From Opitutia bacterium UBA7441 (GTDB lineage Bacteria; Verrucomicrobiota; Verrucomicrobiia; Opitutales; Coraliomargaritaceae), in contig DLQD01000093.1 in assembly GCA_002480015.1 (NCBI GenBank), forward strand, positions 1-27,967: DNA of 27,967 nt, read 5' to 3'. This document shows positions 1 through 7,559 of the stretch, in pieces. A program made the position numbers and the translations under genes. Every line of letters begins with the position of its first letter. The stretch's first letter is position 1. The notes under the pieces are model-generated. The model did not search any database and was not told where the DNA came from. It saw nothing but the letters and a program-made list of their open reading frames with translations.

Positions 1-17
1 CATGCTATCTCTATTCT

Positions 18-2138
18 ATGCTGCTTACTCTGACGCGTCTTTGCTTTTTCTTTATTTTATTCGCCGCTGGAGCCGCGCGTGCCGCGCCAGTGCAGGCCGA
101 GCACGCCACAGTTGAGCTCATCGCAGCGCAGAGCGCCATCGTGCCCGGTGCGAGCTTCGACCTCGCAGTGCGATTTAAACTCGAAGAGCACTGGCACATC
201 TATTGGCAAAATCCCGGTGCAAGTGGCTTGGCGACTTCGATCGAGTGGACTCTGCCCGAAGGTATCGAGGCCGGGGAGATTCAGTGGCCGGCACCAGAAC
301 GTATCGAACTCGGTGGATTAATGAGCTACGGGTATGAGGAGGAAGTCGTCTTGATCGTGACGATGCGCGCCTCGGATACGCTTGAGCTAGGGCAGATCCT
401 GAGTATTGCTGCCGATTTATTTTGGCTGATTTGCAAAGAAGCCTGCCTGCCGGGCGGCGCGAGTCTAGAAATCTCAATGCCGGTAGCGGCCAAGGCATTG
501 CCGGGAGTGGATGCTGATGCCTTTGAAAAGACACGTGCCCGGCAGCCAAAAGAGCAAAGTCCATGGGTCGTTTCCGCCTATCCCGATAATTCCGAATTAG
601 AGCTCGTGATTGAAGGCGAGGCGATTCCCGACGACCTTTATTTTTATGCGGAAAAAGAAGGCTATATCGACCCTAATGAGAAACAGACTTTGAGTTACCC
701 TGCGTCGAAGCGGGCTGAGTTGCGTTTACCGCTGGACGTACAGTTCTTGGATGCACCACCGAATTCAATTCGTGGTATTCTGCAGTCCGGCGAGAAGGCT
801 TGGCAGGTCACCGTCGAGATCGGAGACGCACCGCCTGCCCTTATTCATGAGCCGACGGAGCTTGAGTCAGTTGGTTTTGAGCAGGGCCTTCTGTCGCTGG
901 GCCTACCAGGCTTTCTGGCTCTGGCCTTTCTTGGAGGGTTGATCTTAAATATTATGCCTTGTGTGCTTCCCGTGTTGTCGCTGAAGGTCTTTTCTTTATT
1001 GAAGCATGCGGGGCATACGCGGAGCGATGCCTTGCGCCACGGACTGGCTTATACGGCTGGCGTGGTGTTGAGCTTTCTGGCACTGGCGGGCGCTCTCTTT
1101 TTGCTCCGCGCGGTCGGCGAGCAGATCGGCTGGGGTTTCCAGCTGCAGAGCCCCGGCTTTGTGGTGGTCTTAACCGCGATCTTCTTTCTTTTCGGGCTTA
1201 ATCTACTCGGCGTTTATGAGCTGGGTAGCCGTCTCGTCGGTGCCGATGCCTCCATCGCTAGGCGCAACGACCTATTCGGCTCCTTCGGTATGGGCGTTCT
1301 CGCGGCGGTCGTCGGTGCGCCCTGCATGGGGCCACTTGTCGCCGGCGTCAGTGGGCTTGCGGTGCAGGCCAGTGTGGGCACGGGCTTGCTCATTTTTGGA
1401 ATGATGGGCTTGGGTTTGGCCTCGCCGTTCCTGCTGCTTTCGGTTTTTCCGAAGCTGGTCGGCTTCTTACCGAAGCCTGGACTCTGGATGGAGTCGTTCA
1501 AGCAGGGGATGGGCTTTTTATTGATGGCAGCGGCCGTCTTCTTGATCTATGTGGCCGGCCGACAAGGCGGAGTCGATGCGATGTTTGCCTTGCTTCTCAT
1601 GGTGCTCGTCTGCGCGGTGGCCGCCTGGATTTTCGGCCGCTGGGGCGCGCCGGTTCGATTGAAGCGTGTGCGGGTGGGCGCTAAGCTGCTCGCCCTGACT
1701 TTCGTCCTGTGGGCGCTCTACTTTGGCATCCAGCAGACTCAAGTGGCCTACCGAGAATATGGCGCTGACGCATCCGCTGGAGAGGCCTCTGGGCAGTGGC
1801 AGGCCTGGTCGTCCGAGCGGGTCGAGGCCGAGTTGGCCGCGGGTCGCCCTGTCTTTGTCGATTTCACCGCCAGTTGGTGTTTGATTTGTCAGGTCAATAA
1901 GAAGCTGGCCTTGCGCACGGAAGCGACGGAAGCGCTTTTCGTGGAGCGGGGCATCGTTGCTCTGGAGGCTGATTGGACGCGTCGCGACTCTCAGATTACT
2001 GATGCCCTCGAAAGCTTCGGCCGTTCCGGAGTGCCGCTCTACCTGCTGTATGCTCCAGACGGCGAAGTCACAGTCTTGCCTCAGAGCCTGACAAACGGAA
2101 CTATCCGCCAGGCAGTCACCGAAACCTTGGGGGATTAG
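18..2138 (+). CDS. dsbD: ScsB/DsbD-type thiol:disulfide reductase, three-domain membrane protein
   Basis: Predicted inner-membrane protein of 706 residues that carries electrons from cytoplasmic thioredoxin to periplasmic thiol proteins. A signal peptide (about 1-22) precedes a periplasmic N-terminal domain with a Cys pair at 139 and 143 (CKEACLPG), the arrangement typical of the ScsB-like branch. The central DsbD/CcdA-like membrane domain has one Cys in each repeat, at 315 (MPCVLPV) and 436 (GAPCMGP). The C-terminal domain (about 595-706) is thioredoxin-like, with WCLIC giving Cys 621 and 624. All six redox cysteines expected of a full relay are present. It is followed 36 bases later by obgE on the same strand, so the two are probably co-transcribed. 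Only 17 bases of upstream sequence are visible, so the promoter cannot be judged. The family is secure; the periplasmic partner is unknown. Confidence 0.92.
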   Translation: MLLTLTRLCFFFILFAAGAARAAPVQAEHATVELIAAQSAIVPGASFDLAVRFKLEEHWHIYWQNPGASGLATSIEWTLPEGIEAGEIQWPAPERIELGGLMSYGYEEEVVLIVTMRASDTLELGQILSIAADLFWLICKEACLPGGASLEISMPVAAKALPGVDADAFEKTRARQPKEQSPWVVSAYPDNSELELVIEGEAIPDDLYFYAEKEGYIDPNEKQTLSYPASKRAELRLPLDVQFLDAPPNSIRGILQSGEKAWQVTVEIGDAPPALIHEPTELESVGFEQGLLSLGLPGFLALAFLGGLILNIMPCVLPVLSLKVFSLLKHAGHTRSDALRHGLAYTAGVVLSFLALAGALFLLRAVGEQIGWGFQLQSPGFVVVLTAIFFLFGLNLLGVYELGSRLVGADASIARRNDLFGSFGMGVLAAVVGAPCMGPLVAGVSGLAVQASVGTGLLIFGMMGLGLASPFLLLSVFPKLVGFLPKPGLWMESFKQGMGFLLMAAAVFLIYVAGRQGGVDAMFALLLMVLVCAVAAWIFGRWGAPVRLKRVRVGAKLLALTFVLWALYFGIQQTQVAYREYGADASAGEASGQWQAWSSERVEAELAAGRPVFVDFTASWCLICQVNKKLALRTEATEALFVERGIVALEADWTRRDSQITDALESFGRSGVPLYLLYAPDGEVTVLPQSLTNGTIRQAVTETLGD

Positions 2139-2174
2139 ATTTGCAATGCGCCGGGAGTCCGCTGAAAAGAGGTC

Positions 2175-3206
2175 ATGTTTTACGACGAGGTCAAAGTCAG
2201 TTTCAAGGCGGGCAAAGGGGGCGACGGCTGTTTTAGCTTTCGCCGTGCGAAGTATGAGCCCAAAGGAGGCCCCGACGGAGGTGACGGCGGTCGCGGCGGC
2301 AATGTCTATATTGTCGGCGACACCAACGTGGCCGATTTGACGGATTTCCACTTCAAGCCGGGCTGGCAGGCCAAGAACGGTGAACCGGGCCGCGGCAGCG
2401 ATCAGCACGGCGCCAACGGCGAACATATTACCCTCCGCTTGCCCGTCGGTACAATTGTGGTCGATCGAGATTCGGGCGACCCTATTGCTGAAGTCCTCGA
2501 GCATGGCCAACAGGTGCTCTTACTCGAAGGCGGCGACGGCGGCAAAGGCAACGCCCAGTTCAAATCATCGACCAACCAAGCACCCCGCCAGTTCACGCTG
2601 GGTAAGCCTGGCGAGGAGGGCGATTTTCGGTTGATTATTAAAACGATCGCCGATGTCGGTCTGATTGGCTTCCCCAATGCGGGTAAGTCGACCTTGCTGA
2701 ATATGGTGACCAACGCGCACCCTAAGACCGGTGCCTATCCCTTCACGACCATCTTTCCTACGGTTGGTGTTTTAGAATACCCTGAGCAATACGAGCGGAT
2801 TACGGTGGCCGACATCCCCGGCTTGATTGAAGGGGCCAGTGAGAATCGCGGGCTTGGCCACCGCTTTCTCAAACATGTCGAGCGCTGCAAAGTGCTTGTC
2901 ATTATGCTCGACATGGAGGGCACCGACGGGCGCGATCCGCTCTCGGACTACCGCGTGCTGATCAACGAACTCAAGCTCTATATGCCCGGTCTTGCGCGCA
3001 AGCCTGAGCTGATTTGCGCTAATAAGATGGACGAGCCCAATGCGCCTGAGAATCTCAAAGCGTTTAAAAAGAAGGTGAAAGAAAAGGTCTACCCCATCTC
3101 CTGCGTTTCCGATGAAGGCTTCGAGGAGCTCAAGCAGGCCTTGCTCGAAGCCGTGCTCAAAGTTCGTGCAATTGAGGACGCGCAAGAAGATGAATCGATT
3201 GACTGA
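2175..3206 (+). CDS. obgE: Obg family GTPase (CgtA/ObgE)
   Basis: Essential ribosome-associated GTPase involved in 50S assembly and the stringent response. The protein has 343 residues. The glycine-rich Obg fold occupies about 1-158, with the usual KGGDG and GGPDGGDGGRGG runs. A G domain follows, with G1 GFPNAGKST at 165-173, switch/G3 DIPGLIEGA from 213 and G4 NKMD at 283-286. The protein stops after the G domain, so there is no OCT or other C-terminal extension, a common Gram-negative arrangement. An AGAGG ribosome-binding site lies a few bases before the ATG and supports this start. Its stop codon directly abuts the ATG of the following AMP-ligase gene, implying translational coupling. Confidence 0.97.
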   Translation: MFYDEVKVSFKAGKGGDGCFSFRRAKYEPKGGPDGGDGGRGGNVYIVGDTNVADLTDFHFKPGWQAKNGEPGRGSDQHGANGEHITLRLPVGTIVVDRDSGDPIAEVLEHGQQVLLLEGGDGGKGNAQFKSSTNQAPRQFTLGKPGEEGDFRLIIKTIADVGLIGFPNAGKSTLLNMVTNAHPKTGAYPFTTIFPTVGVLEYPEQYERITVADIPGLIEGASENRGLGHRFLKHVERCKVLVIMLDMEGTDGRDPLSDYRVLINELKLYMPGLARKPELICANKMDEPNAPENLKAFKKKVKEKVYPISCVSDEGFEELKQALLEAVLKVRAIEDAQEDESID

Positions 3207-4844
3207 ATGGGTTTGAAGACGACCATCGACCTCGATGAGGCCAGCTTCCGGCAGCGCCCTGAGCTGGAAAGCCACCTAGCCTTTGAAAGCTTTGTTGCCC
3301 TCGCGCGTAGCCCGCGGCGGGAGCTCATCGTCGACTGCACCTTACAGCGGCGTAGTATGAAAAGCGGGTTTCTTCTCGCCGTCGCTTATATGCTTTCGAA
3401 GCGCCTCAGCGCATGGACCTCGAAGCCGCGTGTCGGCATCGTCTTTCCTCCTGGCTTGGGCGGCTATATCGCGAACCTTGCCGTCGTCCTTGCGGGCAAA
3501 GTACCTGTCAATCTGAATTTCACCCTCGGGCCGGCCAGTATAGAGGCCTGCTTGAAAAAAGCGGACGTTGATTGCCTACTCACGACCGAGCGCGTGCAAC
3601 AAAAGATGCCGCTGTTCCCCTGGCCGGACAGCGGGGTGGTGGACATGGTCGAGGAACTGAAGTCTCTGCCTAAGGCTAAGACGTTCCTCTTCCTAGGGGC
3701 GATCCGGCTATGTCCGGCCAAACTCTTAGCCAAGTGGCTGAAAGTTCCCGCCGAAGGCGGTGGCCGCGAAGCGGCGCTACTTTTTACTAGTGGTAGCTCG
3801 GGCCTGCCGAAGGGCGTGGTGCTGACCCACCGCAACATCCTCGGCAACTGCGCCCAGATCGATGTGTCCGGTCTCTTGCCAGCCGCGGAGAAGCTGGTCG
3901 CCAACCTACCTATCTTCCACAGTTTCGGGTTCACCGTTACGCTTTGGTATCCGCTTCTGCGTGGCTGTGCCGTCGTAACGCTGCCGTCGCCGCTCGAAGT
4001 TAAAAAGACCGCCGATGCTATTGAGGCCGAGTCAGCTACGCTCTTGGTCGGGACACCGACTTTCTTTAAGCCCTACATTAATCGGATTGAACCGAAGAAG
4101 CTGGCCTCGCTTAAGTATGTGATCGCTGGCGCGGAAAAGACACCTGCGGGCTTCGCCGAGGCTTGGGAGGCGCGCTTCGGCAGCCAGTATCTTGAGGGTT
4201 ACGGGTTGACGGAAACCTCGCCGGTCGTCAGTGTCAATCTGCCCAAGGCGCCTCAGGGCGTCCGCTACCCTGGCGACTCCAGTGATGGCCACCGCCGGGG
4301 CTCGGTCGGCCGCATGCTCCCAGGGCAGGCTGCGCGTATCCTGAATCCGGATACGATGGAAGAGCTGGAGGTCCATTCGGTCGGCTTGCTTGCGCTGAAG
4401 GGGCCGAATATTTTTACAGGCTATCTAGACGAGCCGACACGCACGGCCGAGGTGAAGGATGGGGACTGGTTTATCACGGGCGATTTAGCGCGCTTCGACA
4501 AACACGGCTTCCTCTATATTGAGGGCCGGCTCTCACGCTTTTCCAAAATCGGCGGCGAGATGGTGCCCCATGGCACGGTCGAAGAAGCGCTGGTTAAGGC
4601 CTTCAGCCTGGAGGATTCCGAGTTCCCTCTGATCGCCGTCGCTGGGCGCCCTGACGAGGTCAAAGGCGAAGCGCTCGTCGTGATTGCGGCGATCGATTTG
4701 GTGATCGAAGACGTGCGCGAAAACCTGAGCGCTGCGGGGTTCAGTAATTTGTGGATCCCTAAAGAAATCCGTCAGGTTGAAGTGATTCCCTTGCTGTCTA
4801 CCGGCAAGCTCGACCTCCGCGCGATCAACGAACTGGCGCAGTGA
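3207..4844 (+). CDS. Aas-type acyl-ACP/acyl-CoA synthetase (AMP-forming), stand-alone
   Basis: ANL-superfamily adenylating enzyme of 545 residues that should activate a fatty acid with ATP and pass it to ACP or CoA. Visible motifs are the P-loop TSGSSGLPKG at 194-203, YGLTE at 332-336, GDL at 425-427, the hinge region GRLSRFSKIGGEM at 440-452 and the C-terminal catalytic Lys in STGKLD at 534. The stretch from LPIFHSFG to the PSPL and VIAGAEK motifs resembles the synthetase half of E. coli Aas (2-acyl-GPE acyltransferase/acyl-ACP synthetase). The PlsC-like acyltransferase half found in Aas is absent, and no such gene is adjacent. The ATG follows the obgE stop with no gap. A role in recycling fatty acids released from membrane lipids is inferred; substrate chain length cannot be read from sequence. 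Confidence 0.88.
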   Translation: MGLKTTIDLDEASFRQRPELESHLAFESFVALARSPRRELIVDCTLQRRSMKSGFLLAVAYMLSKRLSAWTSKPRVGIVFPPGLGGYIANLAVVLAGKVPVNLNFTLGPASIEACLKKADVDCLLTTERVQQKMPLFPWPDSGVVDMVEELKSLPKAKTFLFLGAIRLCPAKLLAKWLKVPAEGGGREAALLFTSGSSGLPKGVVLTHRNILGNCAQIDVSGLLPAAEKLVANLPIFHSFGFTVTLWYPLLRGCAVVTLPSPLEVKKTADAIEAESATLLVGTPTFFKPYINRIEPKKLASLKYVIAGAEKTPAGFAEAWEARFGSQYLEGYGLTETSPVVSVNLPKAPQGVRYPGDSSDGHRRGSVGRMLPGQAARILNPDTMEELEVHSVGLLALKGPNIFTGYLDEPTRTAEVKDGDWFITGDLARFDKHGFLYIEGRLSRFSKIGGEMVPHGTVEEALVKAFSLEDSEFPLIAVAGRPDEVKGEALVVIAAIDLVIEDVRENLSAAGFSNLWIPKEIRQVEVIPLLSTGKLDLRAINELAQ

Positions 4845-4858
4845 TTCGTAGTGTCGGT

Positions 4859-7216
4859 TCAGCTGCCACCATCGCTCTGTCCATGCGTCATGCGGTGGCT
4901 CAAGCCGCCGCTACTAGAGGCTTCCATCGCTTTACGCAGGCGCGTTTGCAGATGGGTGCGACGGACTTTTTGCTCATTGTTTTTTACAGCCATAGCGTAC
5001 GCGTCGAGCGAACCGACGATGTAGACCTTCCGCCGCGCGCGGGTGATGCCTGTATAGACGAGGTTACGCTGGAGCAGGAGGAAGTGCTGTTTGAGTAAGG
5101 GGATGATGACGACGGGGTATTCGCTGCCTTGGCTCTTGTGGATGGAGATGGTGTAGGCGTGTTGCAGTTCCGAGAGTTCGCTCCTTGTATATTCTACGAG
5201 CTGGTCGAACTCGATAGTCAGGCCGGAGCTGTCGGCGGCGATGGCTTTAATGATGCCGGTGTCCCCGTTGAAGACGTTCTTGTCGTAGTTGTTGCGTGTC
5301 TGGATGACTTTGTCGCCGATCCGGTAGGTGGCGCTGCCGTATTCGATCTCCACGGGAAGTGGCTTCCGGGTCTTTTCGCGAAAGTGGGTTTGCACGGCGG
5401 GCGTGTAATCCGGGTCGGAGCGGAGGCGCGATTCGGCTTTGGACTTTGGGTTGAGCGCTTCTTGAAGTTCCGTATTCAGAATCGTAATACCTGCTGTGCC
5501 CCGGTGCATGGGCGACATCACTTGCAGGTCTTTGATCGGGTCGATGTCGTGCGCCTTTGGAATGTATTCCTTGGCCAAATATTTGATCGCCTGCATGCAT
5601 TGTTCAGGCTGTTCGGCCTCGATGAAGGTGAAGTCTTTTTCCGGGTCTAGATCGCGCAGGCTGCGGAAGGTCACGCCGGGATGCGTCTCGCCGTGCAGGA
5701 TGGCGTGCGCGGTAGTCACGATGCCACTCTCTTTTCCTTGTCGATAGATGGTGTCGAGGCGGGTGACTTTGGCCGGCGGCGCGGCCATAAGGTCACCGAG
5801 GAGGTTGCCCGCGCCAACGCTGGGCAGTTGATCAGCGTCGCCCACAAGAAGGAGATGTGCACCGCTGGGGATCGCCTGGAAGAGGCTGGCGGCGAGGCGC
5901 GTGTCGAGCATGCTGGTCTCGTCGAGGACGAGGAAGTCGCAGGGAATCGGGTTGTCTTCGTGGTAGGTGAAGCTGCGGGTGGCAGCATCGTATTTGAGCA
6001 GACGGTGGATGGTGCTGGCGGGTGCGCCGGCAGCTTCCGAGAGTCGTTGGGCGGCACGGCCCGTAGGGGAAGCGAGCAACATGCGGACGCGCTTGGCGCG
6101 GAGGATGTCGACCACGGCGCGGAGGATGGTGGTTTTCCCGGTTCCAGGGCCGCCGGTAATAATAGAGACCTTGGCTGCGAGGGTATTGCGCAGGGCGATT
6201 GTTTGTTGGTCGGCCAGTTTGAAGCCAGCTCGCGCTTCTGCCCATTGCACCGCGGCGTCTATTTTAATCGCGGGGAGGATCGACTCGGTCCGAGCGATGC
6301 GGGCGATGGCCTCGGCGATACGCTTCTCCGCACCTGCAGTGGCGGGCAGCTGATAGGCCGGCCCGAGGGCTTCCTGGTTCTGGTCACGCGCTTGGATGCC
6401 GTAGAGGCGCTCCATTTGATCGAGCGCTCGAATGCGCTGTTGAATGAGCGCGGGCTCGAGGGAGAGCAACTGGGTGGCCTGTTCGAGAATCATCGTCTCA
6501 GTGCCGACGGTGTGGCCTTCGTCCTCTAGCTGGCGCATGGTATGGAGTACGCCCGCGTCGATCCGCTCCTTCGAGTTGGTCGGAAAGCCGAGGTTAAGGG
6601 CGATCTTATCGGCAGTCTTGAATCCGATCCGCTCGATGTCCTCGGCCAGTCGATAGGGTTCGTCCTGCAGAATGCGCTTGGCGCCACTGCCGTATTTTTT
6701 GACGAGGCGCACGCACTGCGAGGGCGTCACACCATAGGTCTGCAGGAACATCATGACGTCGCGCACGGCGCTCTGCTCGTCCCAGGCGGCCTTAATCGAC
6801 TTGGCGCGCTGCTTGCCGATGCCGGGGATCTCGTGGAGCCGGCCGGACTCTTCGCTGATGACGCGAAGTGTGTCGGCGCCGAAGTGATCGACAATCTTCT
6901 TGGCGTAGGATTTACCGATGCCATGGATGAGGCCGCTACCGAGGTATTTGCGGATGCCGTGCACCGAGGCGGGTAGCTGCGATTTGAATTGGGCGATCTT
7001 GAATTGGTCACCATGAGTCGAGTGGCGCGCCCAATGGCCGTCAAGTCGGAGGGTCTCGCCACATTGCACGCCGGGCAGAGCGCCGAGCACGGTAACAGGT
7101 CGCTTGCTGTCGGCTACCTGCACTTCGGCCACGCAATAAGCGTTTTCCTCGTTGAAGTAGATGATTCGCTCGAGGACGCCGGTGATGGTTTGGTCGTTTT
7201 GGATGGTGTGAGGCAT
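4859..7216 (-). CDS. recD2: RecD2-type SF1B 5'-3' DNA helicase
   Basis: ATP-dependent 5'-3' DNA helicase of the RecD2/YrrC family, found in bacteria with or without RecBCD and linked to genome stability and replication-fork repair. The protein has 785 residues. The N-terminal OB-like segment (about 10-85) is followed by helix-hairpin-helix elements (SGLIHGIGKSYAKKI, IPGIGKQRAKSI), as in the family. The helicase core has Walker A GGPGTGKT at 355-362, Walker B LDETSML with Asp432-Glu433, and C-terminal motifs including ISIHKSQGSEYP and YTGITRARR. No RecB or RecC partner is in the window. It converges with the upstream operon with only 14 bases between the stop codons. No clear Shine-Dalgarno precedes the ATG. 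Confidence 0.95.
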   Translation of the reverse strand: MPHTIQNDQTITGVLERIIYFNEENAYCVAEVQVADSKRPVTVLGALPGVQCGETLRLDGHWARHSTHGDQFKIAQFKSQLPASVHGIRKYLGSGLIHGIGKSYAKKIVDHFGADTLRVISEESGRLHEIPGIGKQRAKSIKAAWDEQSAVRDVMMFLQTYGVTPSQCVRLVKKYGSGAKRILQDEPYRLAEDIERIGFKTADKIALNLGFPTNSKERIDAGVLHTMRQLEDEGHTVGTETMILEQATQLLSLEPALIQQRIRALDQMERLYGIQARDQNQEALGPAYQLPATAGAEKRIAEAIARIARTESILPAIKIDAAVQWAEARAGFKLADQQTIALRNTLAAKVSIITGGPGTGKTTILRAVVDILRAKRVRMLLASPTGRAAQRLSEAAGAPASTIHRLLKYDAATRSFTYHEDNPIPCDFLVLDETSMLDTRLAASLFQAIPSGAHLLLVGDADQLPSVGAGNLLGDLMAAPPAKVTRLDTIYRQGKESGIVTTAHAILHGETHPGVTFRSLRDLDPEKDFTFIEAEQPEQCMQAIKYLAKEYIPKAHDIDPIKDLQVMSPMHRGTAGITILNTELQEALNPKSKAESRLRSDPDYTPAVQTHFREKTRKPLPVEIEYGSATYRIGDKVIQTRNNYDKNVFNGDTGIIKAIAADSSGLTIEFDQLVEYTRSELSELQHAYTISIHKSQGSEYPVVIIPLLKQHFLLLQRNLVYTGITRARRKVYIVGSLDAYAMAVKNNEQKVRRTHLQTRLRKAMEASSSGGLSHRMTHGQSDGGS

Positions 7217-7559
7217 CAGGTGGGCACGTAGCTAAACATGAATTAGAGCCAACGAGCCGAATGGGTCGATACGAAAAAGCCCCTGCCAGTGAAGACGAGA
7301 GCTTTTGTAAATTATGAAGTCCGTTCGATTGCGTGGAATTATGATGCACGTATCGTCAATGGAAAGGCGGTCAGTTTTACTGGCTAATTGCTCAAACTAT
7401 CTTTATCCACAGTGGTCTCATAATCCTCAAAAATGTGAACACCACGCAGCCAGTTTATCAATTTTATGTTTGCTCCCATTATTGCACGGATCCAAATCGG
7501 AACTCAGGGGCACAACGAAACGATGGCTATTAGTGGCTAAAGAATACAAATCGAAGCGG
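7217..7559. other. Non-coding divergent region between recD2 and the O-antigen ligase gene
   Basis: This stretch of about 340 bases is more AT-rich than its flanks and lies between divergent genes, so promoters for both are expected here. I could not find a convincing -35/-10 pair in either direction. An in-frame ATG at 7314 would extend the downstream protein by 82 residues, but the extension has an unlike composition (many Cys, His and Ser) and no recognisable domain. I therefore treat it as non-coding. A weak AAAAGC/GCTTTT inverted pair spans about 7274-7306. Confidence 0.5.

Noticed and set aside
1518..2510. 330-codon minus-strand open frame over dsbD and obgE
   Set aside because: It is fully antisense to two well-recognised genes and shows no domain; a GC-rich shadow frame.
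2175..3206. Missing C-terminal domain in ObgE taken as truncation
   Set aside because: Many Gram-negative Obg proteins end after the G domain, so the short form is normal.
5681..6529. 282-codon plus-strand open frame inside recD2
   Set aside because: It is antisense to the helicase core, whose motifs are intact.
4859..7216. Part of a RecBCD complex
   Set aside because: The N-terminal OB/HhH region and length fit RecD2, and no recB or recC is present.
7314..7559. N-terminal 82-residue extension of the O-antigen ligase protein
   Set aside because: Composition is unlike coding sequence and the region must hold the promoter; ATG at 7560 preferred, though not certain.
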